In this document: positions 44,372 through 54,589 of the stretch, piece by piece
Layout: each line of letters opens with the position of its first letter
Numbering within the stretch: the stretch's first letter is position 1
Assembly (NCBI RefSeq): GCF_000383855.1
Contig: NZ_KB912877.1
Span: forward strand, 3,886,728-3,950,727
Length of the DNA: 64,000 nucleotides
Reading direction: 5' to 3'
From: Methylobacter marinus A45
Lineage (GTDB): Bacteria; Pseudomonadota; Gammaproteobacteria; Methylococcales; Methylomonadaceae
Notes under the pieces: model-generated
Databases searched by the model: none
Told to the model about the DNA's origin: nothing
What the model saw: the letters and a program-made list of their open reading frames with translations, nothing else
Made by a program: the position numbers and the translations under genes

Positions 44372-45298
44372 ATGTATAAAAAATTTTTTGGACTCAAGAA
44401 AAAACCATTTGCTCTTATTCCTGATCCTGGATTTCTGTATTTGAGCTCTAAACATAAAAAAGCCTTAACCACACTCCACTACGGTTTAGTCAGTCAAGCG
44501 GGTATTACAGTTATTACCGGCGAGATAGGTTCGGGCAAAACAACCTTGATCAGGTGTATGTTAAGCAAAATTAAAGACCAATGCGCGGTAGGATTAATCA
44601 CTAATACGCATAGTAGTTTTGGTGATTTGCTAACATGGGTATTGGCTTCGTTTAATATACAGCATGATGCCAAGAATAAAACCGAGCGCTATCAAGCCTT
44701 TGTTAAATACATAACGGAACAAAATCAAAAAAAACGACGTGTTGTATTAATTGTCGATGAAGCTCAAAACATGGATATTGAAACGCTTGAGGAGTTAAGG
44801 TTGCTGTCTAACATCAATGTAAGCCGGCATGTGATGCTTCAACTTATACTGGTAGGACAACCGGAACTGGTCGATAAACTAAATTTGCCCGAACTGGCTC
44901 AATTTGCACAACGGATCTCCATTGAATATCATTTAAAGCCCCTTAATTTTGAAGAAACAAAGCATTACATAGCGCATCGTATCCAGGCTGCCGGCGGAAG
45001 GCCGTCTGTGTTTAAGGAATCAGCCTGTGCGGCAGTATTTTATTATACTGAAGGCGTTCCTCGACTAATTAACAATATTTGCGACTTGGCAATGGTGTTT
45101 GCTTTTGCTACCGATACACATGAAATTGGCTGGAAAACCATATTGGAAGTGGTGAATGAAAGAAAAACAAGCGGCATTAATCAATTTACAGGAACCATTT
45201 CTCCCGATCTAGGGTTGAGTGAACGTATTGCCGAAGCGGAGAAGTTCCATAAAGCTATCCTCGAGAAAACAGGTTTCGATACTTCAACGTGCTTATGA
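44372..45298 (+). CDS. XrtA/PEP-CTERM-associated ATPase (ExeA-like AAA protein)
   Basis: This 308-residue AAA ATPase is of the ExeA/GspA type regularly found in XrtA polysaccharide loci (TIGR03015-like). It opens with the family start MYKKFFGLKKKPFALIPDP. Walker A is GEIGSGKTT and Walker B is VVLIVDEAQNMD. Sensor-type residues lie in LILVGQPEL and the arginine-rich QFAQRISIEYHL. It may help polysaccharide export or assembly; the exact task is unknown. The frame runs on to an ATG at 44324, but the chosen ATG agrees with the family start. A gap of 1.2 kb separates it from the next gene, which is unusual for these loci. Confidence 0.87.
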   Translation: MYKKFFGLKKKPFALIPDPGFLYLSSKHKKALTTLHYGLVSQAGITVITGEIGSGKTTLIRCMLSKIKDQCAVGLITNTHSSFGDLLTWVLASFNIQHDAKNKTERYQAFVKYITEQNQKKRRVVLIVDEAQNMDIETLEELRLLSNINVSRHVMLQLILVGQPELVDKLNLPELAQFAQRISIEYHLKPLNFEETKHYIAHRIQAAGGRPSVFKESACAAVFYYTEGVPRLINNICDLAMVFAFATDTHEIGWKTILEVVNERKTSGINQFTGTISPDLGLSERIAEAEKFHKAILEKTGFDTSTCL

Positions 45299-46495
45299 TG
45301 AAGGGAATGAAGCCGTCCATGAGCAGATAAAAAATGCCTGATATCATTAAATTAAGTCACTCTCTATCTTGATATGCGAATATAAAATGATTGATGATGG
45401 GCATTTGGCGTCGTAATTCCCGACAGTCCAGCCTATATTTGATTAATTCAATTTTATATCCAATTATCAATCAGTTCTAAACCGACCGGCATAACTACTT
45501 CATTTACTAAATTCGTTGCTGACTCTGATTGGCTAAATTTTGGTTGTATGTCTGGTTCAACGCATGCCCTCAAACTGGGCAATAAAGTTTAAAAATTAAA
45601 AAGTCTGCCAAGATACGTTATATCACCTATTGAAAAATTAGGGATAGAGAGTATTTTAAGCTCAAACAGACAATAAGGTTATAAACACTTTTTTGCCTAA
45701 TCTGGAAAGGTTTGTTTAGACTTTGTTATATCACAACAAACCATACCAAATCGAAACCGTTAAGCCGCGTAAATGATTCCAGGAGTAGCGGGAAAAAGGT
45801 TTAAACGCATATTGAGGGAAACTTCCATTTTTGTAGACAGCCGTTCCATAAGCAGGCTCGCAAATCCGGAGCTGAAAACCAGACAGCTGAATTTGATAGT
45901 TTGCGCAATAAAACAATCGGCATGACAAACTATTAGTAGAAATAATGATTAAGCGGTTCATGGCAACTTTTTAGTCTGAGTTAATTGATCCCTTTATAAA
46001 GATCAAATTAAAACTGATTTAATAAGTTAGATATTCTTGTTCTTTAAACTTAAAAGCGTATTTGAAGATATTGGAAATTCGCAGTTCCATGCCCACAAAC
46101 ACCGGATGTAGGACAAGTTATACCGAGTGGTTGATGCCATGGCACAAAAGACATTACCGGGTGAAGATACCTATGCAGACTACCGCCCATTGTATGAATG
46201 GAATATATTTTCAACCATTAGTGCTTAATTAAAACACTGAGTACAAACTGGAAACGCCATCCTTCTTGCAACATTATGAGGGGCTGGTACAGCCGTACTT
46301 CTGTCTGTGAGTGAATCAATACGTTATGTACTAGGCGGAATCCAAAGTCTGATGCAATTAATTTTCTGAAGGTTAGATACTGAAACTTAACGGACAGCTC
46401 TATGAAAAACTATGATTATTGGATGTGTTAGGTTTGCTGAATACATTCTATATCGACTCGTAAAGTTATCAAATTACATAAACAAGGTTAAGAAG
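45299..46495. other. 1.2-kb gap inside the polysaccharide locus
   Basis: No intact gene is seen in this AT-rich stretch. On the plus strand about 46091-46228 reads, after a stop, as DKLYRVVDAMAQKTLPGEDTY and onwards for some 40 residues before another stop. That is coding-like but I cannot identify it, so it may be a decayed gene. The end should contain the promoter of the TPR lipoprotein gene. Confidence 0.35.
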
Positions 46496-48916
46496 ATGAT
46501 GGATTATTCTTGCATTAACAGAAAACTGACTATCGCTTTATTGTTTACCGTTTTATGGGTACTAAATGCATGTACTAATCCTGAAGAAGAGGCTAAGGAT
46601 CATTTGCAGCGAGGGATTGAGCTTTTTAAGGAAGGAGAGTTCGATAAAGCAAAACTTGAATTAAAGACATCCAGTCAGGCAGATAAAAATGCTGCGGAAA
46701 CTTATTATTATCTGGCTTTAATGGATGAAAAAAACAGGCAGTTCAAGGCAATGCGCGATAACTTGATAAAAGCCATTGAGTTAGCCCCAGGTAATATTGA
46801 TGCGAGACTAAAATTAGGGAAAGTACAGCTTCGGCTCGGCGAAGTGGATAAAGCATTAGAGCAGGCAGAAACCATTTTGCAGGATTCCAGCCAGAATGTG
46901 GGTGCGCTTACGCTAAAAGCTTCTGCTTTATCAAGGCAACAAAAGCCGGAAGAATCACTTCTCATTGTAGATAAAGTTCTAAACATAGATCCTAATTACA
47001 CGGATGCCTTATCGCTGAAGTCTGCCATTTATATGGAAAAGGAGAACTTCGATGAAGCTCTGGCTTTAATAAATGCCGCAATAAAATCCAATGACCATGA
47101 TGTTTCATTGCGTCTTTTTAAAATTCAATTAGATGCGAAAACAAAAAATATAGATGCCGTTATTGATGATTACCAGAATCTAATTGAGTTATCCCCTGAT
47201 AATCAGGACTTTAAAATCACGCTGGCGAAGATTTATTCGCAGGCCGGCAAGAAAAAAGAAGCGGAAAATCTTTTACGGATGCTTGTAGATGCCGACCCTG
47301 ACAAGGCAAAGCTAAAATTGCTGCTGCTTGATTTTTTATCGGCTTCAGCTAGCGACAAAGTTTCGGAGCAATTTCACCAATTCGCTGAAAAGCATAAAGA
47401 TCAGTCACAGATACTATTTGAACTATCAAACTGGATGATTGCGAGAAAAAATTTTGATGAGGCAAGGAGCACACTTAACAGAATCATAGAAATTGAAGAT
47501 CATTCGAATGTTGGCCTTTCCGCAAAGACGCTATTGGCAAAGCTGGCATTAGAAGAGAAGGATTTTGACAAATCACAAAAGCTTATCGAAGAAATATTAA
47601 AAGCGAATTCAAATTATGATGATGCGAAAATTTTGCAAGCCCGATTACTGCTTGTAAAAGAACAATATGATGAGGCGATTGATTTACTAAATAGAGTACT
47701 TTGGAATCGGCCGGATTCGGAAGAAGCGCTGGTTTTGCTGGGTCAATCATTTCTAGTTAAAGAAGATCACAAACAGGCCAATGACAGCTTTACCAGGGCC
47801 TTGAAAATCAACCCGGCTAATTTACAGGCGCTAGCCTATGTATACGATAAAGCGCTGAAGGCAAAAAATATTAAGTATGCGAAAGAAGTCCTTATAAAAG
47901 CGATAAGGCTGACACCCGGTAATATTGTTTTGCTGGAAAAGCTGGCGAAACTAAATCTGGTTGAAAAGAACTGGAATAATGCACAGGTAACGATCAAGGA
48001 AATTGCAAAAAGCCCAAATCCGCTAGCCCCACGTTTGGCGAAGTATTTAGAAGGACAACTTCAGCAAGAGCAAGGCAATTTTGTCAAAGCGATCGCGATA
48101 TATAAAGAATTATTAGATAAATTTCCCGGTAACCGGGATGCTATAACCAACATGGCGCGTTGTTATCAAAGCTTGAACAAGCAAGAAGAGATGGTTGTTT
48201 TTTTAAACGGACTGCTTTCCAAGAATCCCAATAATATCTCGGCCGGCCTTGTACTGAGCGATTTATATTTAATCAATAAAGAGTTTGACAAGGCTTCCGC
48301 GGTATTAACTAAGCTGATTAAAAATAAAACTAAAATTCCGCAAGTGTATATGTCCCTGGCCAATGTCAAATTGGTGCAGAATGAATCCAAAGCCGCTATA
48401 TCTGTTTATCTGGAAGGGCTAAAACAGAATCCGGATAACATCAAGTTATCACTGTCATTGGCATCATTATATGAATTACAGAAAGATTATGATGCCGCTA
48501 TCGCTATTTATGAAGCATTACTGCGGAAACATCCTCGTTTAGACCTGGCTGCAAATAATCTGGCTGCTATTTTGATTGAACATTTCGAGGAAGAAGAAAC
48601 TTTAAAAAGAGCAGTTCAGTTGGTTGAAAAATTTAAAGACTCAAAGCAGGCTTACTATAGAGATACTTATGCCTGGGCGCTAGTCAAGCAAGGCAATATA
48701 TCCGAGGGTTTAAATATATTGAACCAAATCAGCATTGCTGAACCGGATGTGCCTGTATTCAAGTATCACTTGGGCGTTGCGCAATATAAAAGCGGGAATC
48801 ATGGAGCGGCGATGTCAGAATTGAAGCAAGCGCTTGAGTTAACCAAAAGAAAAGGATATTTCTCCGATAAAAAGGCCGCTGAAGAATTATTGCAGGAAAT
48901 TATCGCCGCGAGATAA
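46496..48916 (+). CDS. prsT: XrtA/PEP-CTERM system TPR-repeat lipoprotein PrsT
   Basis: The 806-residue protein is a lipoprotein, with a signal peptide ending in the lipobox LNAC (Cys26). It is followed by some twenty tetratricopeptide repeats (for example FDKAKLELKTSSQADKNAAETYYYLALM and YDEAIDLLNRVLWNRPDSEEALVLLGQSFL). Thr after the lipid Cys fits an outer-membrane location. TIGR02917-type proteins accompany XrtA and are thought to scaffold export or assembly of the polysaccharide or of PEP-CTERM proteins. The tandem ATGs at 46496 sit behind GGTTAAGAAG; a longer frame from 46412 is unlikely. Gene and flanks are clearly AT-rich. Confidence 0.9.
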   Translation: MMDYSCINRKLTIALLFTVLWVLNACTNPEEEAKDHLQRGIELFKEGEFDKAKLELKTSSQADKNAAETYYYLALMDEKNRQFKAMRDNLIKAIELAPGNIDARLKLGKVQLRLGEVDKALEQAETILQDSSQNVGALTLKASALSRQQKPEESLLIVDKVLNIDPNYTDALSLKSAIYMEKENFDEALALINAAIKSNDHDVSLRLFKIQLDAKTKNIDAVIDDYQNLIELSPDNQDFKITLAKIYSQAGKKKEAENLLRMLVDADPDKAKLKLLLLDFLSASASDKVSEQFHQFAEKHKDQSQILFELSNWMIARKNFDEARSTLNRIIEIEDHSNVGLSAKTLLAKLALEEKDFDKSQKLIEEILKANSNYDDAKILQARLLLVKEQYDEAIDLLNRVLWNRPDSEEALVLLGQSFLVKEDHKQANDSFTRALKINPANLQALAYVYDKALKAKNIKYAKEVLIKAIRLTPGNIVLLEKLAKLNLVEKNWNNAQVTIKEIAKSPNPLAPRLAKYLEGQLQQEQGNFVKAIAIYKELLDKFPGNRDAITNMARCYQSLNKQEEMVVFLNGLLSKNPNNISAGLVLSDLYLINKEFDKASAVLTKLIKNKTKIPQVYMSLANVKLVQNESKAAISVYLEGLKQNPDNIKLSLSLASLYELQKDYDAAIAIYEALLRKHPRLDLAANNLAAILIEHFEEEETLKRAVQLVEKFKDSKQAYYRDTYAWALVKQGNISEGLNILNQISIAEPDVPVFKYHLGVAQYKSGNHGAAMSELKQALELTKRKGYFSDKKAAEELLQEIIAAR

Positions 48917-48979
48917 GGCGGCTAATCTCTTGGGCTAGAGGATGGCTAATATAAGCTGGTTATAAACGAGGAGGAAGTT

Positions 48980-50002
48980 TTGAAGATACTAGTAACAGGA
49001 GCGGCTGGATTTATAGGGGCAGCGCTTAGTATTAGATTGCTGGAACGAGGAGATGAAGTTGTCGGGATTGATAATCTTAACGACTATTACGATGTCAATT
49101 TGAAACTGGCAAGATTGAAGCGGTTAAACAATTATCATCGATTTAATTTTCTAAAACTAGAAATAGCCGATAAACAAGCAGTAGAGGCGCTTTTTGCCAG
49201 GGAAAAAGTGCAAAGAGTCATGCATTTGGCCGCTCAGGCGGGCGTGCGATATTCTTTAACTCATCCGCACACTTATGTAGATTCGAATTTGGTAGGGTTT
49301 ATCAATATATTGGAAGGGTGCCGACATAATGGTATCGAGCATCTGGCCTATGCATCTTCCAGCTCTGTGTATGGCGCAAATACCAAAATGCCTTTTTCCA
49401 TCCATGATAATGTCGATCATCCGGTTTCATTGTATGCGGCAAGTAAAAAGGCAAATGAACTGATGGCTCACACCTATAGTCATCTTTATAACCTGCCGAC
49501 TACGGGATTGAGGTTTTTCACCGTTTACGGTCCGTGGGGGCGCCCGGATATGTCTTTATTTATGTTTACCCGTAATATTCTTGAGGGTAAACCGATAGAT
49601 GTTTTCAACTATGGTAATCATCGGCGGGATTTTACTTATATAGATGACATTGTCGAGGGGGTGATCAGAGTCATTGATAAACCGGCGCGGATAAATAGGG
49701 ACTGGTCGGGCAAAAGTCCTGATTCGGGCACAAGTCAGGCGCCTTATCGTCTCTATAACATTGGTAATAACAATCCAGTTCATTTATTAACGTTTATCGA
49801 GATACTCGAAAAATGTTTAGGTAAAGAGGCCATAAAAAATCTTCTACCTCTACAGCCAGGGGATGTTCCCGATACTTATGCGGATGTCTCTGATTTAGTA
49901 AATGATTTGGGCTATAAGCCCACCACTTTGTTAGAAACCGGGATCAGTAATTTTGTTGAGTGGTATCGAAGTTTTTACAAAATTGGAGATCACTATGCAT
50001 AA
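48980..50002 (+). CDS. UDP-glucuronate 4-epimerase-like NAD-dependent epimerase
   Basis: This 340-residue short-chain dehydrogenase/epimerase would invert C4 of a UDP-sugar acid, most likely UDP-glucuronate to UDP-galacturonate. The Rossmann motif is GAAGFIG (7-13), followed by the acidic [10 protein letters not shown]. The catalytic residues lie in SSSSVYG and YAASKK (Tyr-x-x-x-Lys), and [14 protein letters not shown] is typical of the CapI/UGA-epimerase group. The start is TTG at 48980 behind a strong GAGGAGGAAG. Its end overlaps the UDP-sugar dehydrogenase start by eight bases, so both steps are made together. Confidence 0.88.
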   Translation: MKILVTGAAGFIGAALSIRLLERGDEVVGIDNLNDYYDVNLKLARLKRLNNYHRFNFLKLEIADKQAVEALFAREKVQRVMHLAAQAGVRYSLTHPHTYVDSNLVGFINILEGCRHNGIEHLAYASSSSVYGANTKMPFSIHDNVDHPVSLYAASKKANELMAHTYSHLYNLPTTGLRFFTVYGPWGRPDMSLFMFTRNILEGKPIDVFNYGNHRRDFTYIDDIVEGVIRVIDKPARINRDWSGKSPDSGTSQAPYRLYNIGNNNPVHLLTFIEILEKCLGKEAIKNLLPLQPGDVPDTYADVSDLVNDLGYKPTTLLETGISNFVEWYRSFYKIGDHYA

Positions 50003-51278
50003 CAGAAAAATATCAGTGGTTGGTTTAGGTTATGTCGGATTACCTGTCGCGGTCGAGTTTGGCAAAAACCAGCAGGTCATAGGATTTGATATAAATTCAA
50101 TTCGCATCGAAGAGCTAAAGCAGGGCATTGAGCGCACTAATGAAGTAGACGCGGAAGATTTGACGAAAGCCGATATTTTATATACCTGTAATGCGGAAGA
50201 TTTAAAAAAAGCGGATTTTCATATCATTGCCGTGCCAACGCCGGTTAACAAAGCCAAACAGCCGGACTTAAGGCCGGTCATCAAGGCTTCAAGAACTGTG
50301 GGCAAACAACTTAAAAAAGGCGATATTGTCGTCTATGAATCAACAGTTTATCCGGGGGCTACGGAAGAAGATTGCATCCCAGTCCTGGAGCAGGAATCGG
50401 GCTTAACCTGGGGTGTTGATTTCAATGTTGGATATTCACCTGAACGGATTAATCCGGGCGATAAGGTTCACACGTTTAAAACCATCTCTAAAGTAGTATC
50501 GGGAGATACGCCCGAAACACTGGAAACCGTAGCCGCTGTTTATGAATCGGTCGTCACGGCTGGCGTGCATAAAGCCGCTACAATCAAAGTCGCGGAAGCA
50601 GCAAAGGTGATTGAGAATACTCAGCGAGACTTAAATATTTCATTAATGAATGAATTGGCCTTGATTTTCAATAAAATGGAAATTGATACGAGGGATGTAC
50701 TCGCCGCAGCCTCGACAAAATGGAATTTTTTACCATTTGATCCCGGCTTGGTCGGGGGGCACTGCATAGGCGTTGATCCTTATTATCTTACGTATAAAGC
50801 CGCCGTCTTAGGTTATATCCCGCAGGTCATCCTCTCCGGACGTAGTATTAATGACAGTATGGGTAATTTTATTGCAGCTCAGACAGTCAAGGAATTGATC
50901 AAGGCTGAAAAATGTGTAAGAGGCAGTATTGTCACTATTTTAGGGTTTACATTTAAAGAAAATGTACCTGATATAAGAAATACACGTGTTATCGATATCT
51001 ATAAAGAATTACTGACTTATGGCATTAATGTGCAAGTGTTTGATCCTATGGCTGATCCAGATGAAATCATGGAGGAATATGGGATTAAATTATCAGCTGA
51101 AAACCAATTGAAACCGGCCCATGCAGTACTACTGGCTGTGCCACATGATTATTTCTTGACTAAGGACTGGTCCTATTTAGAGAATCTATTACACGACAAT
51201 ACCGGTATCGTCATGGATATTAAAGCCAAGCTTGAAAGAAACAAGACTCCGAAAGGAATTAAACTCTGGCGGCTTTAA
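49995..51278 (+). CDS. UDP-sugar 6-dehydrogenase (TviB/WbpA-like)
   Basis: The 427-residue enzyme oxidises C6 of a UDP-sugar to the uronate in two NAD-dependent steps. The dinucleotide site is [16 protein letters not shown], the middle tract is [18 protein letters not shown], and the catalytic Cys lies in [12 protein letters not shown]. The sequence is of the TviB/WbpA group, which usually acts on UDP-HexNAc, more than of the Ugd group. Since the epimerase next door looks UDP-glucuronate-like, the true substrate is open. GGAG eight bases before the ATG at 49995 supports the start, inside the epimerase 3' end. Confidence 0.9.
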   Translation: MHNRKISVVGLGYVGLPVAVEFGKNQQVIGFDINSIRIEELKQGIERTNEVDAEDLTKADILYTCNAEDLKKADFHIIAVPTPVNKAKQPDLRPVIKASRTVGKQLKKGDIVVYESTVYPGATEEDCIPVLEQESGLTWGVDFNVGYSPERINPGDKVHTFKTISKVVSGDTPETLETVAAVYESVVTAGVHKAATIKVAEAAKVIENTQRDLNISLMNELALIFNKMEIDTRDVLAAASTKWNFLPFDPGLVGGHCIGVDPYYLTYKAAVLGYIPQVILSGRSINDSMGNFIAAQTVKELIKAEKCVRGSIVTILGFTFKENVPDIRNTRVIDIYKELLTYGINVQVFDPMADPDEIMEEYGIKLSAENQLKPAHAVLLAVPHDYFLTKDWSYLENLLHDNTGIVMDIKAKLERNKTPKGIKLWRL

Positions 51279-51339
51279 ATCAAAAATCAAGGATTGTTTT
51301 AGTTACTGAATGTAAATTTAAAGAACTCAGGTGATTGGT

Positions 51340-52029
51340 ATGCAGTGTCTAAAAATAATAAAGCCATTATTGATAATGTCTATTATGTTGTGTTCGGGGT
51401 GCGCCTATCCCCCCATGAGCGAGGAGGCGGATAAGGAGATCTCTACGGATTACACCTACAAAATAGGGGTGGGAGATAGTGTTACTATTTTTGTCTGGGG
51501 AAATCCGGATATTTCGACAACAGCCACGGTAAGACCTGATGGAAAAATTACCATTCCACTTGCCGAGGACCTTTTGGCCAGAGGAAGAACACCGTCCGAG
51601 CTGGCCAGAGTAATGGAAAAGGAGCTGGGAAAATATGTCAGGGATCCGCAGGTCGTCATCATGGTCAGTGGTTTTAAAGGGATTCCTACCCAGCAAGTCA
51701 GAATCATAGGCCAGTTAAGCGGTAGCGGTGGCGGCGGATTCGGTGGCGGCGGAGGCTTTGGCGGCGGATTCGGAGGTGGTAGCGTCGGTAGATATACTGC
51801 AAAATCCGTTCCCTATGAAAGGGATATGACGCTGCTCGATCTGATGATAAAAATCGGTGGACTGGGACCTTACTCCGATGGAAACAGAGCCAGCATCATT
51901 CGTGATATTGATGGAGAAACCGAGCAGTTCGGCATCAGAATTGATGACTTAATTGATGATACGGACATGCGCGCGAACGTAAAAATATTACCCGGCGATA
52001 TCGTCATAATACCGGAGGCATTTTTTTAA
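51340..52029 (+). CDS. XrtA-type polysaccharide export lipoprotein (Wza-like) with Gly-rich insert
   Basis: The outer-membrane export protein of about 229 residues carries a lipobox (MLCSGC, Cys18). A Poly_export domain follows (YKIGVGDSVTIFVWGNPDISTTATVRPDGKITIPL), then an SLBB region (TLLDLMIKIGGLGPYSDGNRASII). Between them, at about 128-150, is a run of glycines with serines and phenylalanines (SGSGGGGFGGGGGFGGGFGG), low in complexity and unusual for the family. It would form the outer-membrane pore or a partner of it. AGGTGA five bases before the ATG at 51340 fixes the start. The chain-length gene follows 70 bases later. Confidence 0.88.
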   Translation: MQCLKIIKPLLIMSIMLCSGCAYPPMSEEADKEISTDYTYKIGVGDSVTIFVWGNPDISTTATVRPDGKITIPLAEDLLARGRTPSELARVMEKELGKYVRDPQVVIMVSGFKGIPTQQVRIIGQLSGSGGGGFGGGGGFGGGFGGGSVGRYTAKSVPYERDMTLLDLMIKIGGLGPYSDGNRASIIRDIDGETEQFGIRIDDLIDDTDMRANVKILPGDIVIIPEAFF

Positions 52030-52099
52030 TTAAGCCTGACCTGACAGATGATTTATATAGGGTCAATGAAGTTTAAATTATCAGAGTAGGCAAAAAACA

Positions 52100-53662
52100 A
52101 TGCAAGAACAGATTTCTGAAGTGATTTATTATGCCAAAGGCATACTACGATACAAATGGATCGCAATAATTATGGCTTGGATTGTTAGTTTGTCCGGATG
52201 GATTTTTATCTACAACATGCCTGATAAATATAGTTCAGAAGCCAGGGTTTATGTTGATACGCGGACTATGCTACGGCCATTGCTGAGCGGCTTGGCGATT
52301 CAAGTCGATGTCAACGGCTTGCTCCGGGTGATGAAACAATTAATGTTTACTCAACAAAACCTTGAACAAATAGCAAAACTGTCGGGTTTGAATGGCTTGG
52401 AATCCCATGACAGGCTAAAGGAAAATATTAAGATTTCGGGAGGAAATAACGAAATATTTTCAATTAGTTATGAAGCGGAAAATCGTGAAGAAGCCAGAAA
52501 TGTCGTACAAGCCGTGTTAGCTGTTTTCTCCGAACAGACGCAAAGAAGTTCACTAGGAGACACGGCCGAGGCTCAACGATTTATTGAGGGCCAGATACGG
52601 GAATATGAGGACCGCCTGCGCAATGCGGAAAAAGCCCGGGAAAATTTCAAGCGCGCTAATTTGGGATTGTTGCCCGGTCAGGGAGTGGATCAAATCAGTC
52701 AGATTCAGCGAATGAAAACGGCATTGGAAGAAGCCGAATTAAGTTTAAAAGAAGCCAAGTCAAGAAAAGAGGCTCTGAGTGAACAATTAGAGGAAGCGTT
52801 AGGTTCCGAAGATGAATGGAGCGACTTAATCGGTACGGAATCCTCTTCAAAGAACGAAAGAATAAGCGCGCTTGAGCAAAGAAAAGATGAGCTGCTGATT
52901 AAATACAAGGAAAATCATCCAGAAATCAAAAACATTGACAACATCATCAAAGAGTTGAAAAGGCGCGAGGATGAGAAACAGAATTCGGGAGAAAACGAAG
53001 GGCTTGATTTGGAAGTCATGGCGAATCCTTATGTTCAGTCGATAAAGGTCGCAATGAATGAAGCTGATGCGAATGTCGCATCAATTTTATCGCGCGTTGA
53101 TAATTACAATACCCGATTAGCGAAGTTGCAAGAAGAGCTGAATACCCGGCTTTCCATTGAAACGGAAATTCATAATCTCAACAGGGATTATGAAACGATT
53201 AAAAGAAATTATTCCAATCTTATTCAGCGCAGGGAACAAGCCAATATTTCTACGAAAGTAGATAGTCAAGTCAATGCACTCAAATTTAGAATCGCTGATC
53301 CTCCCAATAAACCACTGGAACCTTCTTCGCCCAATAGATTACTTTTAACATCGGTGGTCTTTTTTGTTTCTATTCTGTTAGGAGTGGGATCAAGTCTCCT
53401 GGTGACATTTATCCGGCCTACTTTTGTCGCTACGCAACAGGTCAGAGCGGATACCGGTATTCCTATATTAGGAACCGTATCCATGTCGTTTGATTCTCCC
53501 GATACCAATGGCCATAAAATCGATTATAAAAGTGGTGGCGCTATTCTAGGACTGATAATCATGTATATCGGATCGTTACTTTTTGAAACATTTAAATCCA
53601 CTCTATTTGATATAGAGGGGCTGGTGCAGGGGATTTATGCGAAATTGTCGTTTTTGCTATAG
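52100..53662 (+). CDS. XrtA-type polysaccharide chain-length determinant (Wzz-like)
   Basis: The 520-residue inner-membrane protein has a first membrane helix at about 20-39 and a second at about 412-436 (SVVFFVSILLGVGSSLLVTFI). A large periplasmic coiled-coil part lies between them (QIREYEDRLRNAEKARENFKR, LKEAKSRKEALSEQLEEALG), followed by NKPLEPSSPNRLL, the Pro-rich tract before TM2. A third hydrophobic stretch lies near the C-terminus. It lacks a kinase domain, which is supplied by the next gene ten bases on. It should control chain length during export (TIGR03007-like). Confidence 0.9.
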   Translation: MQEQISEVIYYAKGILRYKWIAIIMAWIVSLSGWIFIYNMPDKYSSEARVYVDTRTMLRPLLSGLAIQVDVNGLLRVMKQLMFTQQNLEQIAKLSGLNGLESHDRLKENIKISGGNNEIFSISYEAENREEARNVVQAVLAVFSEQTQRSSLGDTAEAQRFIEGQIREYEDRLRNAEKARENFKRANLGLLPGQGVDQISQIQRMKTALEEAELSLKEAKSRKEALSEQLEEALGSEDEWSDLIGTESSSKNERISALEQRKDELLIKYKENHPEIKNIDNIIKELKRREDEKQNSGENEGLDLEVMANPYVQSIKVAMNEADANVASILSRVDNYNTRLAKLQEELNTRLSIETEIHNLNRDYETIKRNYSNLIQRREQANISTKVDSQVNALKFRIADPPNKPLEPSSPNRLLLTSVVFFVSILLGVGSSLLVTFIRPTFVATQQVRADTGIPILGTVSMSFDSPDTNGHKIDYKSGGAILGLIIMYIGSLLFETFKSTLFDIEGLVQGIYAKLSFLL

Positions 53663-53671
53663 GAGTGATTG

Positions 53672-54589
53672 ATGAATATTATCGAAAAAGCACTAGAGAA
53701 AGCAAAAATTGAAAATTCTGTGTGGGATCTTGATCCGATAAATCAAACAGATAACTTAGCGGATTTAACATTTCACGAAGAAGAGCCAGTTTCGCTCGTC
53801 CGTGATCCGGAGCACGTCTCCATTAAAGCGGATAAAGAAAAAATAGTTGAAAAAAAAAGCAAGAGCAGAATAACCCGAATCAATTGGGAATTACTTAAAA
53901 AAAATGGTTTTCTTACCAGAGAAGATGCGCATACACAAAAAGCCGAGGAATACAGGATAATCAAAAGGCCTTTGATAGATAATGCCACCGGAAAAGGCAA
54001 AAAAAACGTTCACAAGTCGAATCTGATTTTAGTAACCAGCAGTTTGCCTGGGGAAGGAAAAACTTATTCGGCAATAAATTTGGCAATAAGTACATCAACG
54101 GAAATGAATAAACAGGTATTGCTGATTGACGCGGATGTTGCCAGACCTTCGATTGCAAGGTATCTTGGGATAAAAGAAGGCGTTGGGCTGATCGATTATT
54201 TGGAAAATGAGCAAACGGATTTTTCCGATATTATTATGGAAACCGATATTCCTAATCTGCGGATAATATGCGCCGGAAAGCAACACCGCCATTCAACGGA
54301 ACTGCTTGCAAGCAATAGGATGGTTCAGTTATCGGACGAACTCAGTCAAAGATACCCTGATCGCATCGTTATTTTTGATACACCGCCCTTATTAGTCGCC
54401 AGTCAGACGCATGTATTGGTAAATCTGGTTGGCCAAGTCGTATTGGTTATCGAAGCGGAAAAAACATTGCGGTCTTCAGTGATGGAAGCGGCTGAAAAAT
54501 TAAATCGATGCGAGATAGTCTTGGCTTTATTAAACAAAGATAAAGCAAGTACTAATAATGTTTATGGATCCAGACAGCATGTACATTAA
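53672..54589 (+). CDS. XrtA-associated tyrosine-protein kinase (BY-kinase)
   Basis: This 305-residue cytoplasmic kinase works with the chain-length protein and is thought to phosphorylate tyrosines. After a variable N-terminal third come Walker A SSLPGEGKTYSAINLA (GEGKT at 127-131), Walker A' LLIDADVARPSIARYLG and Walker B RIVIFDTPPLL. The usual Tyr-rich C-terminal tail is weak, ending in NVYGSRQHVH with one Tyr. The ATG at 53672 has GGAG seven bases upstream. Its 3' end overlaps the following outer-membrane gene by 11 bases. Confidence 0.9.
   Translation: MNIIEKALEKAKIENSVWDLDPINQTDNLADLTFHEEEPVSLVRDPEHVSIKADKEKIVEKKSKSRITRINWELLKKNGFLTREDAHTQKAEEYRIIKRPLIDNATGKGKKNVHKSNLILVTSSLPGEGKTYSAINLAISTSTEMNKQVLLIDADVARPSIARYLGIKEGVGLIDYLENEQTDFSDIIMETDIPNLRIICAGKQHRHSTELLASNRMVQLSDELSQRYPDRIVIFDTPPLLVASQTHVLVNLVGQVVLVIEAEKTLRSSVMEAAEKLNRCEIVLALLNKDKASTNNVYGSRQHVH

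Noticed and set aside
45731-45961. A 76-codon minus-strand frame in the polysaccharide-locus gap
   Set aside because: No motif or start signal is seen, and the stretch is AT-rich and irregular.
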